A stretch of DNA of 64,000 bases from Acanthosoma haemorrhoidale (lineage: Eukaryota > Arthropoda > Insecta > Hemiptera > Acanthosomatidae): contig OV884011.1 in assembly GCA_930367205.1 (NCBI GenBank), positions 168,589,226 to 168,653,225 of the forward strand. Direction: 5' to 3'. This document shows, piece by piece, positions 11,732 through 21,450 of the stretch. The notes under the pieces were generated by a model, which had not been told where the DNA came from, did not search any database, and saw nothing but the letters and a program-made list of their open reading frames with translations. The stretch's first letter is position 1. Each line of letters starts with the position of its first letter. The position numbers and the translations under genes were made by a program.

Positions 11732-11750
11732 GATCACGTCGGGGTCACCA
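11732..11750 (-). promoter_or_regulatory. Putative tRNA primer-binding site
   Basis: Two bases inside the 5' LTR, the minus strand reads TGGTGACCCCGACGTGATC. A TGG start next to the LTR end is what a PBS complementary to a tRNA CCA tail should show. I did not determine which tRNA would pair. Confidence 0.65.
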
Positions 11751-11752
11751 GT

Positions 11753-12414
11753 TGTCGGGTCGTCACTAGGGGGGTGCCTGGTCACCCTAGCCCTGGAGAC
11801 AAGTGAGGATTGTTTGAGTTCATAACCTGGACAATCGTTTCATGACGGCGTTACTATCTGACTCCATCGATAGGTATGTGCCCCGACAATGCACTATGTT
11901 CAAGAGAAGAGGAACAGAGGTTTTTCATAAAGAATTAGTAAAGTTTTCAGACTTCGAGCGGAAGCCACGCGTCAACGAGTAGAGGTCACAAGAGACTGAT
12001 TTACAGGACTAGGAGCCCGCCTTAAGTACCCTACCCATCCTTGTCTACTGAGAGAGGCTGGCAAGGGTTGCTTAGGCCTGCGGGCGGTTCCCTCATGTGG
12101 TGAGGTACCCGCGACCGACGCCTAATTACCCGGCCAGCCCTGTCCCCTGGGAGAGGCTGCAAAGGGTTGCTTAGGATCTGCGGGTTCCCTCACTCATATG
12201 GTGAGGTACCTGCGACTGACAGCTGGTGACCCATCTCGCGTGGCTACTTGGCCCCCGCCTTTTTTATTGCTTACCACATTTACAATGATTTATATTTGTT
12301 CATGTTATTTACATTTGTCTATAATACATTTAGTTCATATTATTTACGTTTGCTTACAATGTACACACACTAGAGTATATGGGGGTTTATCTTATGTAGT
12401 TAGCGGTCGCTACA
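11753..12414 (-). repeat. 5' LTR of Gypsy element G1
   Basis: A 662-bp LTR with TG/CA ends. It contains an internal direct duplication of about 99 bp (roughly 12022-12222) with GAGAGGCTG and GTGAGGTACC in each unit. It also has a T/A-rich part toward its outer end with repeated TTACATTTG/TTACGTTTG motifs. LTRs carry the element promoter and polyadenylation signals. The frame at 12198-12566 runs across the LTR edge and is not a gene. Confidence 0.85.
12022..12222. repeat. 99-bp direct duplication inside LTR
   Basis: Two tandem units, offset by about 99 bp, share CCCTG/CTTGTC..., GAGAGGCTG, AAGGGTTGCTTAGG, CTGCGGG, TTCCCTCA and GGTGAGGTACC. The related LTR at 63354-63587 lacks this whole segment. 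Repeats here might be promoter or enhancer modules, but that is inference. Confidence 0.7.
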
Positions 12415-12423
12415 AACATTATT

Positions 12424-12553
12424 TATATACCAGACAAAGTTGGGTTTACATTATTACATTTCTTTACAATATTTGCATTAGTATATCAGACAGAATATGG
12501 TTTACGTTATTATATTGTATTAAAATATTTGCATTGATATATCAGACAGAGTA
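12424..12553. repeat. ~57-bp tandem repeat, about 2.3 units
   Basis: Units begin with TATATCAGACA-like motifs at 12424, 12482 and 12538 and contain TTTACGTTATTA and AATATTTGCATT. The array starts just outside the Gypsy insertion and its target duplication, so it belongs to the older host sequence. Confidence 0.7.
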
Positions 12554-12699
12554 TAGGATAACTTAATTTGGTCCGTGAAAAGGTTGGCACAACAATGGGT
12601 TTAATGAATTCGGGATTCTTATTCGAAAACCTACATAAAAATATATTAAGGGGACCGGAAAGTAAAGTCGTAACATTAAATTCAAACTGATAAATTTTT

Positions 12700-13201
12700 A
12701 ACAAGTTTTGTTTTTAAACAACGATGTAATCACCGTGTTAGCAACAACCTTATGCCATCTAGTGGAAAATTTTCAATTCCAGATTGATAAAAATCAATTG
12801 GTTTATGAGGAAAAATGGACATCATCCGAATTTGTTGCCACTTGAGGCAATTCCTCTCACCCCAATTCATTTTTTTCCCCAGGGTTTGTCTTGCGCATTG
12901 CGGTCTTGCATTATCGGAATAACGCGGAATAACGCCTTTTTAGTTAACATCACTGGGTACTTTTGAATTAAAGATTTTTTACTAGGTCCAATTGTTCACA
13001 GTAAAGGTCAGCATTCTCAGTTTGTCCAGGTTTCAGCTCTCCCAAATGAACGATCCCGCGTATACTCCAGCAAAAGCCCCTTTTTGGGATGTAAACCTGG
13101 CTTAGCTGTACTTCGTGGCGATTCATTCGGAGAGAGCCACTGCCTTTTGCGTTTTGGATTACCATAGAGGACCCATTTTCATCTCCAGCCACACCCATCA
13201 T
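12700..13201 (-). pseudogene. Mariner transposase C-terminal half, left arm
   Basis: The minus strand begins with a GDE-like remnant of the first catalytic motif, then GELKPGQT.NAD.YC.QLD, a characteristic mariner stretch. After frame changes there is a degraded N-A-R-P motif for the second catalytic aspartate, and then the C-terminal F...GIE.....-type segment. The element end at 12649 follows. Frameshifts and stops make it non-functional. Confidence 0.72.
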
Positions 13202-13437
13202 ACTCGCCAGATATTACGCCATCGGATTTCCATTTATGGAATGGGAAATTGCTACAACATTTGTGATGTCCAAAAAAACGCCCTCTCCAGATATTTTGCT
13301 CAAAAACCAATTGCTTTTTATCGATCCAGCATTGAAAAATTGCACACAAGATGGCAAAAGGTTGTTGATAACGAAAGCGATTATATCATTGACTAAAAAG
13401 AAATATTGGTAAAAATTTATATTTATAAAATATACAA
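13190..13437 (+). pseudogene. Mariner transposase C-terminal end, right arm
   Basis: The plus strand reads SYSPDITPSDFHLW, the mariner motif carrying the third catalytic aspartate. After a frameshift it continues as AQKPIAFYRSSIEKLH..WQKVVDN...YIID, the normal C-terminus, with a stop at 13394-13396. LINE-A sequence begins about 40 bases later. The TIR of this arm lies beyond the LINE at 14244-14267. Confidence 0.75.
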
Positions 13438-13438
13438 A

Positions 13439-14209
13439 CGGCTGTCCTGGAACCCACATACGAGACTAAAAAGGCAAGAACTAAACAGACGCTTTGGACA
13501 ATTGTACAGTCTACTTCAAGGGACATCCCATCTCTCAATAGATAACAAATTACTAATTTACAAAGTTATACCTAAGCCAATCTGGGCATACGGAATAGAG
13601 CTATGGGTGACAGCAAAAAAGTCGAACATAAAGCGTATCCATTCCTTTCAATCAAAAGTCCTGAGAACAATAGTAAATGCCCCTTATTATGCCAGCAACA
13701 AAACCTTTCATAACGATCTTAATATACCTTACATTCTCGAACTCATCTCTTCCAAGTTCGAGAAATTCCAAGAAATTCCATAGTATACTATCCAACCACC
13801 CTAATCGCCTAGCACAGTCATTGCACTGCACCGCTCATTCCCTATAACCCTCCTCGGAGGCTAAAACGGCAGTGACCTCGTGACCTGCTATAAATGCGTA
13901 ACAGTAGGAGTCCTAGCAATGGCGAGCTTCTCCAATCATGTCCTGAGCGTATGTGGCTCTCGCGCTCTTGGTTAGCCTCCGCTGGCTCGTATCCAGAGAC
14001 GCGGCTGACGGAGGAGCGTGGGGGACTTCCCAAGACCGCCTCCTCTTTCACATGCGTGGGAGGTGACAACCATGTGGATTTGGGAGGTCTCTGGGCTGTT
14101 TTTAAATACTGTATGAATGAGCGAGTGGATGAAAATATGGTATGGATGAAAACATTTGTCACAATTACTTATTTCCCAATGAGGCAGATTGTAATTTTAT
14201 CATAATAAA
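13439..14209 (+). mobile_element. LINE-A copy, 5' truncated (A2)
   Basis: Matches the C-terminal reverse-transcriptase region and 3' UTR of the complete LINE-A at 15460-20214. The frame 13406-13783 covers WNPHTRLKRQELNRRFGQLY and the following ~90 residues, then breaks. The 3' UTR contains the GGAGGAGCGTGGGGGACTTC block and GAATGAGCGAGTGGATGAAA, ending GTAATTTTATCATAATAAA. It lies inside the right arm of the mariner composite. No clear target duplication was found. Confidence 0.85.
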
Positions 14210-14289
14210 TAAGTGGATGATTTCGCTGTAATTTAATGTAAAAAACGACATTACTTTCCACTCCATCTATCGTATCCCAATATGTACAA

Positions 14290-14353
14290 ATATAGTAGTA
14301 TATGTATAAAATGTAGTATGTATATGTATACAATGTAGTATGTATATGTATCT
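14290..14353. repeat. 22-bp tandem repeat
   Basis: About three units of an ATGTAGTATGTATATGTATA-type motif; the two cleanest start at 14311 and 14333. Low-complexity minisatellite. Confidence 0.85.
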
Positions 14354-14454
14354 CTCTATTGATATGTCTTTTTTATACCAACCTTACTTACCCTGGGACC
14401 TACTTCTCAACGCTCAAGCCAAATAATTATGATATTTAATTTAATGGAATGCCA

Positions 14455-15447
14455 TTTATTAATTAACTACTTATAGATTTGATTTCTTTATCAAATTCTG
14501 AGCTTACAGCATTGGGGTACAATTATAACGAAAGTAGGATTTAATTTAATATTGCTCCAATCTATTCTAATCAAAAGTAATTTATCTTAGTAAATTTATC
14601 GCGGCGGCCAATGGAAGGGATTTTGTTTTGAACAAATCAACTTTTCAACATGAGATGCTTCATTTAAAAGATTGAATATATTCAATGGAATGAAAACATA
14701 AAATAGCATTACTTCCAATGATTATGATGAAACATTACATATATCATATGAGCCAACTGTTAGAGACAACTCATTGACTCTCATTGATGATCGCTGCGAT
14801 CTCAAGACCAAATGTACCGGGAATCAGAAAGACCTCCGCCCTCGATCCCCTCCAAAGTAGTGAGTTTCTCCGGGTAGTGCAGGGTTGACAAGGGGCATTG
14901 CCTGTTACTCAAACCCTTTTTTGACAGTCGGTAGGACCCTACTACCCCTAGTACTGACTCTCACACCGTCAATTCTTGTTTCTAAATTTTACCGTTTTCT
15001 ACATTACATTTACGTTGTGGGTACACATATAACATACAGGAAAAACTTATTTATCTTAATAAATGAATGTTAACATCTTCTTTAATCCTGTAACAAACCT
15101 ATCCTATGATACCTATTTTAATTTATGCGTACACTAAAGATTTATACTTAACATTACAAATAAAACCGCTATTATTCACTACAACATATAAATCTCTTTC
15201 AACAATAGCTCTTACCCATCATGACTTAAATGTATTTAACCGTTTATATAACAAACTGATGATTAGAACGTACAACAAATAAAAGTATATAAAATATCTT
15301 ATAGTTATACTATAAAATTACTTTATTGATTTCCTTACATTTTCTTAGGAGATCCATTACTCTTGTATAGAGATAGCTAAACTTTACTTTCAGACATTAC
15401 ATTTATTTTTCATTTGTATCTAACGACTTAAAAATAACGATATCCAT
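14455..15447. repeat. LTR-element block F, copy 1, left part
   Basis: Aligns by eye, with indels, to 41955-42990. Shared anchors are GATTTGATTTCTTTATCAAATTC, TCAATTCTTGT, AACAAACCTAT-like sequence, GGAGATTCATTACT-type sequence and CTTTCTGTCATTACATTT-type sequence. The complete LINE-A inserted at 15448, and the homology resumes after it at 20227. Copy 2 lies between gag-like and pol-like Gypsy sequence, so this is probably LTR or untranslated DNA of that Gypsy lineage. The exact ends are not determined. Confidence 0.55.
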
Positions 15448-15459
15448 TACGGAATAATT
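15448..15459. repeat. Target-site duplication of LINE-A, left
   Basis: TACGGAATAATT, identical to 20215-20226, brackets the LINE-A at 15460-20214. Confidence 0.92.
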
Positions 15460-15464
15460 TTTTT

Positions 15465-15785
15465 AGTTAGTTAAATTCCTTTATTGTGCAATAATTACAA
15501 TCTGCCTTTTATAAGGCAATAAGTAATTAAGATATATGCTCTCATTCATACAATATTTACAGTTCATCATTCACTCGCTCATTCATACAATATTTACAGA
15601 CAGCCCAGAGACCCCCCAAATCCACCGCGAAGAGAAAGCGGAGTCTTGGGAAGTCCCCCACGCTCCTCCGTCAGCCGCGTCACCGGATACTAGCCAGTGG
15701 AGGCTGACCAAGAGCACGAGAGCCACAGACGCTCAGGACATGATTGGAGAGACTGGCCATTGCCAGGACTCCCACTGTCACGCGT
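15465..15785 (-). other. LINE-A 3' UTR
   Basis: This region is shared by all LINE-A copies here. It includes the TTGGGAAGTCCCCCACGCTC block, ATTCACTCGCTCATTCATAC motifs and CAATAAGTAATT near the terminus (plus-strand reading). The 3' end carries an AATAAA-like signal immediately before the tail. Its conservation among copies suggests it is the part recognised by the element's own reverse transcriptase, which is inference. Confidence 0.8.
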
Positions 15786-18531
15786 TTATAGCAGGTCACG
15801 AGGCCACTGCCGTTTTAGTCTCCAAAGAGGATTATAGGGATGAGTGGCGCAGTGCAATGACTGTGCTACAGGATTAGGGTGGTTGGAAAGGCTACTGTGG
15901 AATTTCGTAAACTTGGAAGGGATGAGTTCTAGAATGTAGGGTATATTAAGGTCGTTATGAAGGGTTTTGTTGCTGACATAATAAGGGGCATTTACTATTG
16001 TTCTCAGGACTTTTGATTGAAAGGATTGGATACGCTTGATGTTCGACTTTTTTGCTGTCCCCCATAGCTCTATTCCGTATGTCCAGATTAGTTTAAGTAT
16101 AACTTTGTAGATTAGTAGTTTATTTTCTATTGAGAGATGGGATGTCCTTTGAAGTAGTCTGTACAGTTGTCCAAAGCGTCTGTTTAGTTCTTGTCTTTTT
16201 AGTCTCGTATGTGGGTTCCAGGTCAGTCGTTTGTCAAGATGGAAGCCTAAGTACCGTACTGTCTCGGATACAGGGAGAGGAATAGAATTAAAATAAACTA
16301 TTGGACAAGACTTGCGACAAAGGGTGAAGGTAATGTGGGAGCATTTTGCTTCATTAACTTTGATCCGCCATTGATATATCCGCCGCACCAATACTCGATC
16401 TCGTCAAGGTGTTTTTGAAGGTTATGGGATGCTATGTCGGGGTCTGGATGGGATGACAAGACTGCAGTGTCATCTGCAAATGTGGCCAAGAAGGTATTGG
16501 GAGTAGAGGGGACATCAGCGGTGTATAGGTTATAGAGGATGGGGCCCAGGACACTGCCCTGTGGAACTCCTGCACTTATGCGATAGTAGTTAGAGTATTC
16601 TAAACCACAGCGGACTTGGAAGAAGCGGTTTGAAAGGTAGGACTGTAGGATTAGGAAAAGGGTCTGTGGTAAATATCTTTTGAGCTTGTAGAGCAAACCT
16701 GCGTGCCAAACCCTGTCAAAAGCTTGAGCTATATCGAGAAAGGCAGCATTGCAATACTGTTTGGTTTCAAGGGCTGAGGAGATGTGATCAACAACGCGAA
16801 GGCCTTGTTGAGCAGTGGAATGTCGTTGGCGGAAACCAAACTGGTGTGTGGGAAAAAGGTTTTTGGATTCAACAATGGGAAGTAGGCGTTTTAGTAGGAG
16901 TTTCTCAAATATTTTTGAGAGGATAGGGAGTAGGCTAATTGGACGATAAGATGAGGCGTCATTGGGTGGTTTACCGGGTTTGGCGAATAGGGCAATAATG
17001 GAATGTTTCCAGAGGAGAGGAAAGTGCGTCGTTCGGATTATGCAATTATATATGTAGGTTAGGAAGATTATGGCTTTAGGAGGAAGTTGTTTGAGAATTT
17101 GAGGAGTAAGGAGATCATATCCAGGGGATTTTCGGTAAGGTAAGTTTTTCAGAAGGTACTTAACCTCAGAGGGGTTAACGGCTTTTGGTGGAAGAGAGAG
17201 AGGAATAGGTGAAGTGAGGAAATCTTCCACAGTTGTGCTGTGAGTGTGGATTTGATGAGAAAGGTGAGGTGTGAAAGTATGGGTAAGATGCAGAGCAAAT
17301 TCCTCCGACCTATCCCCATCCGAAGGCGCCCAGGACCCATCATCACGACGGAGTGGGTGTGAAACAGGTTGATACTTTAGGATTTTTTTGGTTACATTCC
17401 ACAAGGAGTTATCCCTGGTGGACAGAGAGGAGAGGTAGGAATTGAAAGAATCGGAACGGAAGGATGCCAATCGCCGCTTTACCAATCGGCAGTACTGATT
17501 GTACGTGCGGCGATCAACAGGATGCCGGGATCTTTGCCACACTGTTCTGGAGCGGCGTTTGGATTGGATTAGATCTTTGAGATGCTGAGGTAAACTATTA
17601 TGATTGTGGATTTTTGGGTGACGATGGGGTGACGATGCCTCCCAAGCCGACCTCTGGACCAGAGTAGTGAAAGAATGCACTGCATCGTCTAGGTCTTGGG
17701 ATGTTTTCAAGGACAATTTTAGGTTTACGGACTCTGTAAGAAGCTAGCGGAAGTGGTCCCAGTTAACTGGGCCCCTAATAAATGAAGGAGGAGGCAGTTT
17801 GTGAATTGGTCTTAGGGAAATGGTTAATAATAAAGGACTATGATCAGAGGAGAGGTCATCAAGGCGCGTGAGTGAGTAGTTTAGTGTTCCTAAACTATTG
17901 TAAAAAAAGAAGTCAAGGAGATCAGGATTTCGGTTGGGATCTGATGGCCAATAGGTGGCTGTGTCAGGAGTGATAGTGGAGCAATGTTTCCGTGTGAGTG
18001 CAGACAGCAAAGCACGTCCTCGTGTATTTGTGGATCTTGACCCCCAGTGTTGGTGCTTCGCATTAAAGTCCCCACCCACAAGGAAACGATGTCCGATGGA
18101 GTCTAGGAGATGAATTGGGAGTCGGAAATGGATTTATTGGGAGGGCACGCTGTACAGTACGCTGATGCTAGTGTAAAAGGAAAAGTGAAGGTGGTGATTG
18201 ACACTGCAGTGGGCTGAAGGAAATCAAGTGGTACCAAAGGAACTATGTGGTGGGATATGGAGTTATGGACAATGACAGCGGTACCTGCATGAGCTGTTCC
18301 ATCTGGGTGATCAGTTCGATAAGTCTGGTACTGTCGAACGGTAAATGGTCGTTTGCTCGTAAGTCTTGTTTCAGTAATAAGAGCTACGTCGATCTTCTTG
18401 TCATGGAGTAGTGCTGTCAGTTCGTTAGTGTGGGTGCGAACACCATTCGCATTACAAAGGAGAATGGATAAGGATGGAGTCAGAAGGATCCACTTATGGA
18501 TTGTGTTTAACGGGGATAAGGTAGGAGACAA
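15786..18531 (-). pseudogene. LINE-A ORF2: AP endonuclease + reverse transcriptase
   Basis: Encodes the replication protein that nicks target DNA and reverse-transcribes the element RNA in place. Endonuclease motifs: LCNANGV near the start, ITETRL, GGDFNAKHQHWGS (about 18077-18040) and SDHSPLLL (about 17840). Reverse-transcriptase motifs: YRPISLLP, AFDRVWHAGL, AGVPQGSVLGP and the catalytic FADD (about 16470-16460). Its length and order fit Jockey-type ORF2. Damage: a frameshift near 18115, an in-frame TAG at 17744-17746 between the two domains, and a frameshift near 16380 just after the catalytic site. The start at 18531 overlaps ORF1 by 38 bases. Confidence 0.92.
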
Positions 18532-19677
18532 GATTTGTAAGAAGGGAAATGAGAGGGGTAATTAGGGTTCTGAATTCAGTAAGGAATGATTTTAATAGGC
18601 TAGTGAGATATGAAGAGCTTGGAGGTGAAGGAATATGCGATATGTGTGGTTGAGGATGGGATTGGGTTTGCTGGTTGGCGGGATGAGCGGGATGCTGGGG
18701 AAGAGATACTTGCGGACAAGAAATGGGCAGTGCCTGTGACTGCTCTCTGTTCCGAACGGCATCAGCAAAAGAGACAGAAGGCCTCAAACTTCTGGTGGGG
18801 GCGCTTCTTGAGCTACCTGTCACTGGCTTCTCTTCTTCTGGACGACGACGTTGCTCGCTCCTGGACTTGAGGATTCTATAGGCCTCACAGCCCTTGTAGT
18901 TAGCCGGATGGTCTTGCTGGCAGAGCACGCATACAGCAGGCGATTTTAGGGGCTTTTTGCACAATTCGCTTTTGTGCTGCCCACTACACTTTACACACCT
19001 AGGAGGGTGGTGGCAGTACGATTTTGTGTGCCCATATGCCTGGCAATTATGGCATTGGACGATGTCTCTTTTGGGGTAAGGTTTTTCGACCTGTATTCTT
19101 GTGTAATACAGGGTTGTTAAGTCATAATTTTATCCACGCCAGGTGTCCGCTCGAGATCTACAAAAAATAACGGTAATGCCGTTTCGGTGGATTCGTTTTG
19201 TTGTCTGTCCTCACGTAAAACGTTGGTTATTTGCCAAACTTTGAATCCCAGAGCTGATAGTTCGTCTTCAATTTCATCAGCTGGTGTGGTTGGGTGCAGA
19301 TTTCTTATCACTAGTCGAAGCGATCGTTCTTGTTTCAACCGATATGTATGGAAGTCTGCATTGGTTTCTTCTATATACTTGATGATCGCTCGATAAGTAT
19401 CGGGAGTGTCTGGGGAAATTTTTGTATCCCGAGAGCGATTGAGGCACGTATGTTTTCCGGTACCTACAACTTTGCTCATTTGTGAGCATAATAGTTTAAA
19501 ATTGCTAATATTCCTTACGAATATAGCAGGCGGCTTGGGCTGTGTTGGTGTTTGAATAACTTCCATGTCGTCAGGTTGGCTATTTCTCAGTACCTCGAAG
19601 CTATTTGGTGTGAAGAATGGAGATTCTGCTACAGTTTCTTCTTTTGAAGTGCTGGCAAGTGGTGGTAGATCTTCCAT
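18494..19677 (-). pseudogene. LINE-A ORF1: Gag-like nucleic-acid-binding protein
   Basis: Structural protein thought to coat the element RNA. The N-terminal frame opens at 19677 and runs to 19117, with an RNA-recognition-like segment (LRLVIRNLHP near residue 120). A one-base slip near 19120 shifts the frame, which then continues with CHNCQAYGHTKSYC, CVKCSGQHKSELC and CVLCQQDHPANYKGC. These are the three closely spaced zinc knuckles characteristic of Jockey and related LINE Gag proteins. A serine/proline-rich tail and a hydrophobic end (to 18494) follow. With one frameshift it is a pseudogene. Confidence 0.9.
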
Positions 19678-20214
19678 AGAGCTGGCAGCAGATGAATTTA
19701 TAGGGATGTTCCTATTTGAGCGCCTAGGTTTTCGCTTTACAGGCGACGTTGTCGGAGTTGGACCTAAGGACCTAGATCTTTTTTTTTTTATTTTGTGATA
19801 TTAGCTGCTGATAAAATCTCATTTTATCATTAGCTAAGATTTTTGTTAGTTAAAAAAAAAAAAATAATAAATAAATAAAATACGTAGCGCCGGTGGGATT
19901 CCAGTGGCGGGTCACCGGTCTTGGCTCTGAGCCACCTATCAGGTCTGGCTCAGAACGCCTATGTATAGTGAACGACGGCTAATGCCGATCAGTCAAGATG
20001 GCCGACTACTCAGTCCGATGTCACTATTTACACTTTACACCAATGTAACTAGCGATCTACTCACTTATTGAGGGCTCCCTCGTGGCCAGCTCACTTAAGT
20101 TGCGAGTTGAAACAATCCCAAAGCCGAAAAAGGGTCTATAAACGGTAGTTATCGGTATTGATTTGGAGAGTGATAGTTGTACGTGGTTGTTAATAGTAGC
20201 GCATGCGCAGAAAC
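19678..20214 (-). promoter_or_regulatory. LINE-A 5' UTR (probable internal promoter)
   Basis: Leader of the complete LINE. An A11 stretch lies upstream of the ORF1 start, and a further run of thirteen A/T lies at 19852-19864. Jockey-type elements carry an internal RNA polymerase II promoter at the extreme 5' end, here expected near 20214. I cannot pinpoint the motifs. Confidence 0.6.
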
Positions 20215-20226
20215 TACGGAATAATT
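20215..20226. repeat. Target-site duplication of LINE-A, right
   Basis: TACGGAATAATT, the second copy of the 12-bp duplication at 15448-15459. Confidence 0.92.
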
Positions 20227-20360
20227 ATGTTACAAATTTACATTGATTTTATTTTGCATTGGTTCCACTTCTTTTAGACATCAACAAATTTATTAATTAA
20301 TCATAAATTAATATTAATTTAATGTTATTGTATCCTGACTAACGTTATGAGCTTAACTAA
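20227..20360. repeat. LTR-element block F, copy 1, right part
   Basis: Continuation of the F block beyond the LINE-A insertion. Anchors CTTTTAGACA, CAACAAATTTATTAATTA and GTATCCTGACTAA-type sequence align with 43105-43190. The alignment is by eye and diverged. Confidence 0.45.
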
Positions 20361-20722
20361 TCGATGTCCCGACGAATAAACACAAAAAAAGCTTAAAAGC
20401 TTACGAAGAAAACAGGCTTATTAAAGTATAGTCATCGCAGTTCCAAACGGGAGGATTTTCTAAATACCGTGGAAACTATCTAATTCACCTTATTTCTATT
20501 CCATTTCTCATTATTCTAATATATTAACACAAATAGAACTACCTCAATGAATATGCTATTACTCGAATTCTCCCACAGTAAATTATACTAATTTTCCCTG
20601 TTAATTATTAAGTTAAATGTCTACACAAACATCAGATCAATTTATCAATTATTAAAACAACAATAATAGGAAATTTATCAGAAGTAAGAAATGGATTCAA
20701 CAAATAAAACTGAATACCGAGA
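20361..20722. other. AT-rich, no gene recognised
   Basis: Very AT-rich with no frames. It could be a further part of the F element, but I cannot show that. Confidence 0.4.
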
Positions 20723-21046
20723 GTCAAATAATCTATGTAGAGGAGAGTATTTTAAAAGAAAAGAAAGAAAAGCTTTATTATGAAGTACAAGCAAAACACT
20801 GGTATATACAAATATTAAGAGTTACGTTACTACATTCTAGTTGGGATGTTTAGGGACGGGTGTCGGGGAACAAGTGGGGTTTGGGGCTAAAGCTGAGACA
20901 TATACGAGTATGTATAAGAAAAGGGTAGTTCCAGGAATAGGGAGCGAGGCTTGGAGGGATGCGGTCGCTTAATTAAAAACATAATCAGAAACATCAGTGA
21001 CTTCCATGAAGTCACGAGGCAGGTATTCGCTAGAAGGGGCTTGCTT
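20723..21046 (-). repeat. Family C retroelement 3' tail, copy 2
   Basis: Minus-strand copy of the unit at 2610-2903, the longest of the three. It ends with the same CTCCTCTACATAG-ATTATTT terminus. The frame 20887-21108 lies across it and has no recognised domain. Confidence 0.65.
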
Positions 21047-21354
21047 CTACTTTTAGAATTATATATAATATTAGCATTATATAACTGAGTATTAATCTTA
21101 AGAAACAATTCATCTTGTCATATCCAAGCCCATCATAGCAACAAATAGTCAAGTATAAGACTAAGAGGCAAATAAATATATTTAAAGAAGAATGAGCTAA
21201 GATACCTGTTCAATAAAAGAACAGTATTTACCTCTTCAGAGCCAATAATTGAAATTGCACTAGAGGCCAAGTCATTCATGATAATGAGCCATAGTGCCTA
21301 TTCTTGGTGATCTTGTCCTGGTTGGTGATAATCAATTCACAGATCTACTAAATA

Positions 21355-21440
21355 CAATAGAACCTCCCTAACCCGACTTCGATGGAACCAGGAGTTGGGG
21401 GAGAGGTCAGACCTGTTAAATGGTCTGATTAACAGGACAT
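21355..21440 (+). mobile_element. pogo/Tigger-like transposon end
   Basis: TA followed by CAATAGAACCTCCCTAACCC and an AACCAGGAGTTGG-type continuation is close to the terminal repeats of pogo/Tigger elements (CAGTAGAACCTC...). Only this end is visible; LINE-B sequence starts about 10 bases after it. No transposase was seen. Confidence 0.55.
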
Positions 21441-21450
21441 GAAACATGAA

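Larger units (their letters stand above)
11007..12414 (-). mobile_element. Ty3/Gypsy LTR element, internally deleted (G1)
   Basis: A minus-strand LTR retrotransposon reduced to a 662-bp 5' LTR (11753-12414), a primer-binding site, the first part of gag and a 189-bp stump of the 3' LTR (11007-11195). The outer ends are TG...CA (TGTAGCGACC...CGACCCGACA when read on the minus strand). It is flanked by a perfect 5-bp duplication, AACAT, at 11002-11006 and 12415-12419. This shows that the two LTR pieces belong to one insertion and that pol and most of the 3' LTR were lost by deletion. A related shortened LTR lies at 63354-63587. Confidence 0.88.
12649..14267. mobile_element. Head-to-head mariner composite
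   Basis: Terminal inverted repeats sharing GGAAAGTAA.GTCGT lie at the two ends, next to TA dinucleotides (TTA before 12649; TA at 14268-14269). Inside, both arms encode the C-terminal half of a mariner transposase in opposite orientations: minus strand 13201-12700 and plus strand 13190-13437. They meet near 13195. Each arm reads outward to its own 3' end, so the element is two 3' halves joined, lacking both 5' halves. LINE-A sequence (13439-14209) interrupts the right arm before its TIR. Homology is clear; the mode of origin is inference. Confidence 0.75.
15460..20214 (-). mobile_element. Complete Jockey-clade LINE (LINE-A, A1)
   Basis: A 4755-bp non-LTR retrotransposon on the minus strand, bounded by a perfect 12-bp target duplication. 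Order on its own strand: ~540-bp 5' UTR (20214-19678), ORF1/Gag (19677-18494), ORF2 with endonuclease and reverse transcriptase (18531-15786), 3' UTR (15785-15465), short A tail (T run at 15460-15464). ORF2 starts within the end of ORF1. The clade call rests on the three CCHC-type knuckles of ORF1 and the ORF2 domain order. Three frameshifts and one nonsense codon make it inactive, but it is relatively young. At least seven shorter copies of the family occur in this window. Confidence 0.93.

Noticed and set aside
12198..12566. 122-codon plus-strand frame
   Set aside because: Lies inside the Gypsy LTR and crosses its end and the target duplication; cysteine/isoleucine/tyrosine-rich translation of AT-rich DNA, no domain.
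13894..14205. 103-codon frame and the opposing 13842-14162 frame
   Set aside because: They are the LINE-A 3' UTR, and similar frames recur in every LINE-A copy (15536-15877, 37357-37561, 59816-60100).
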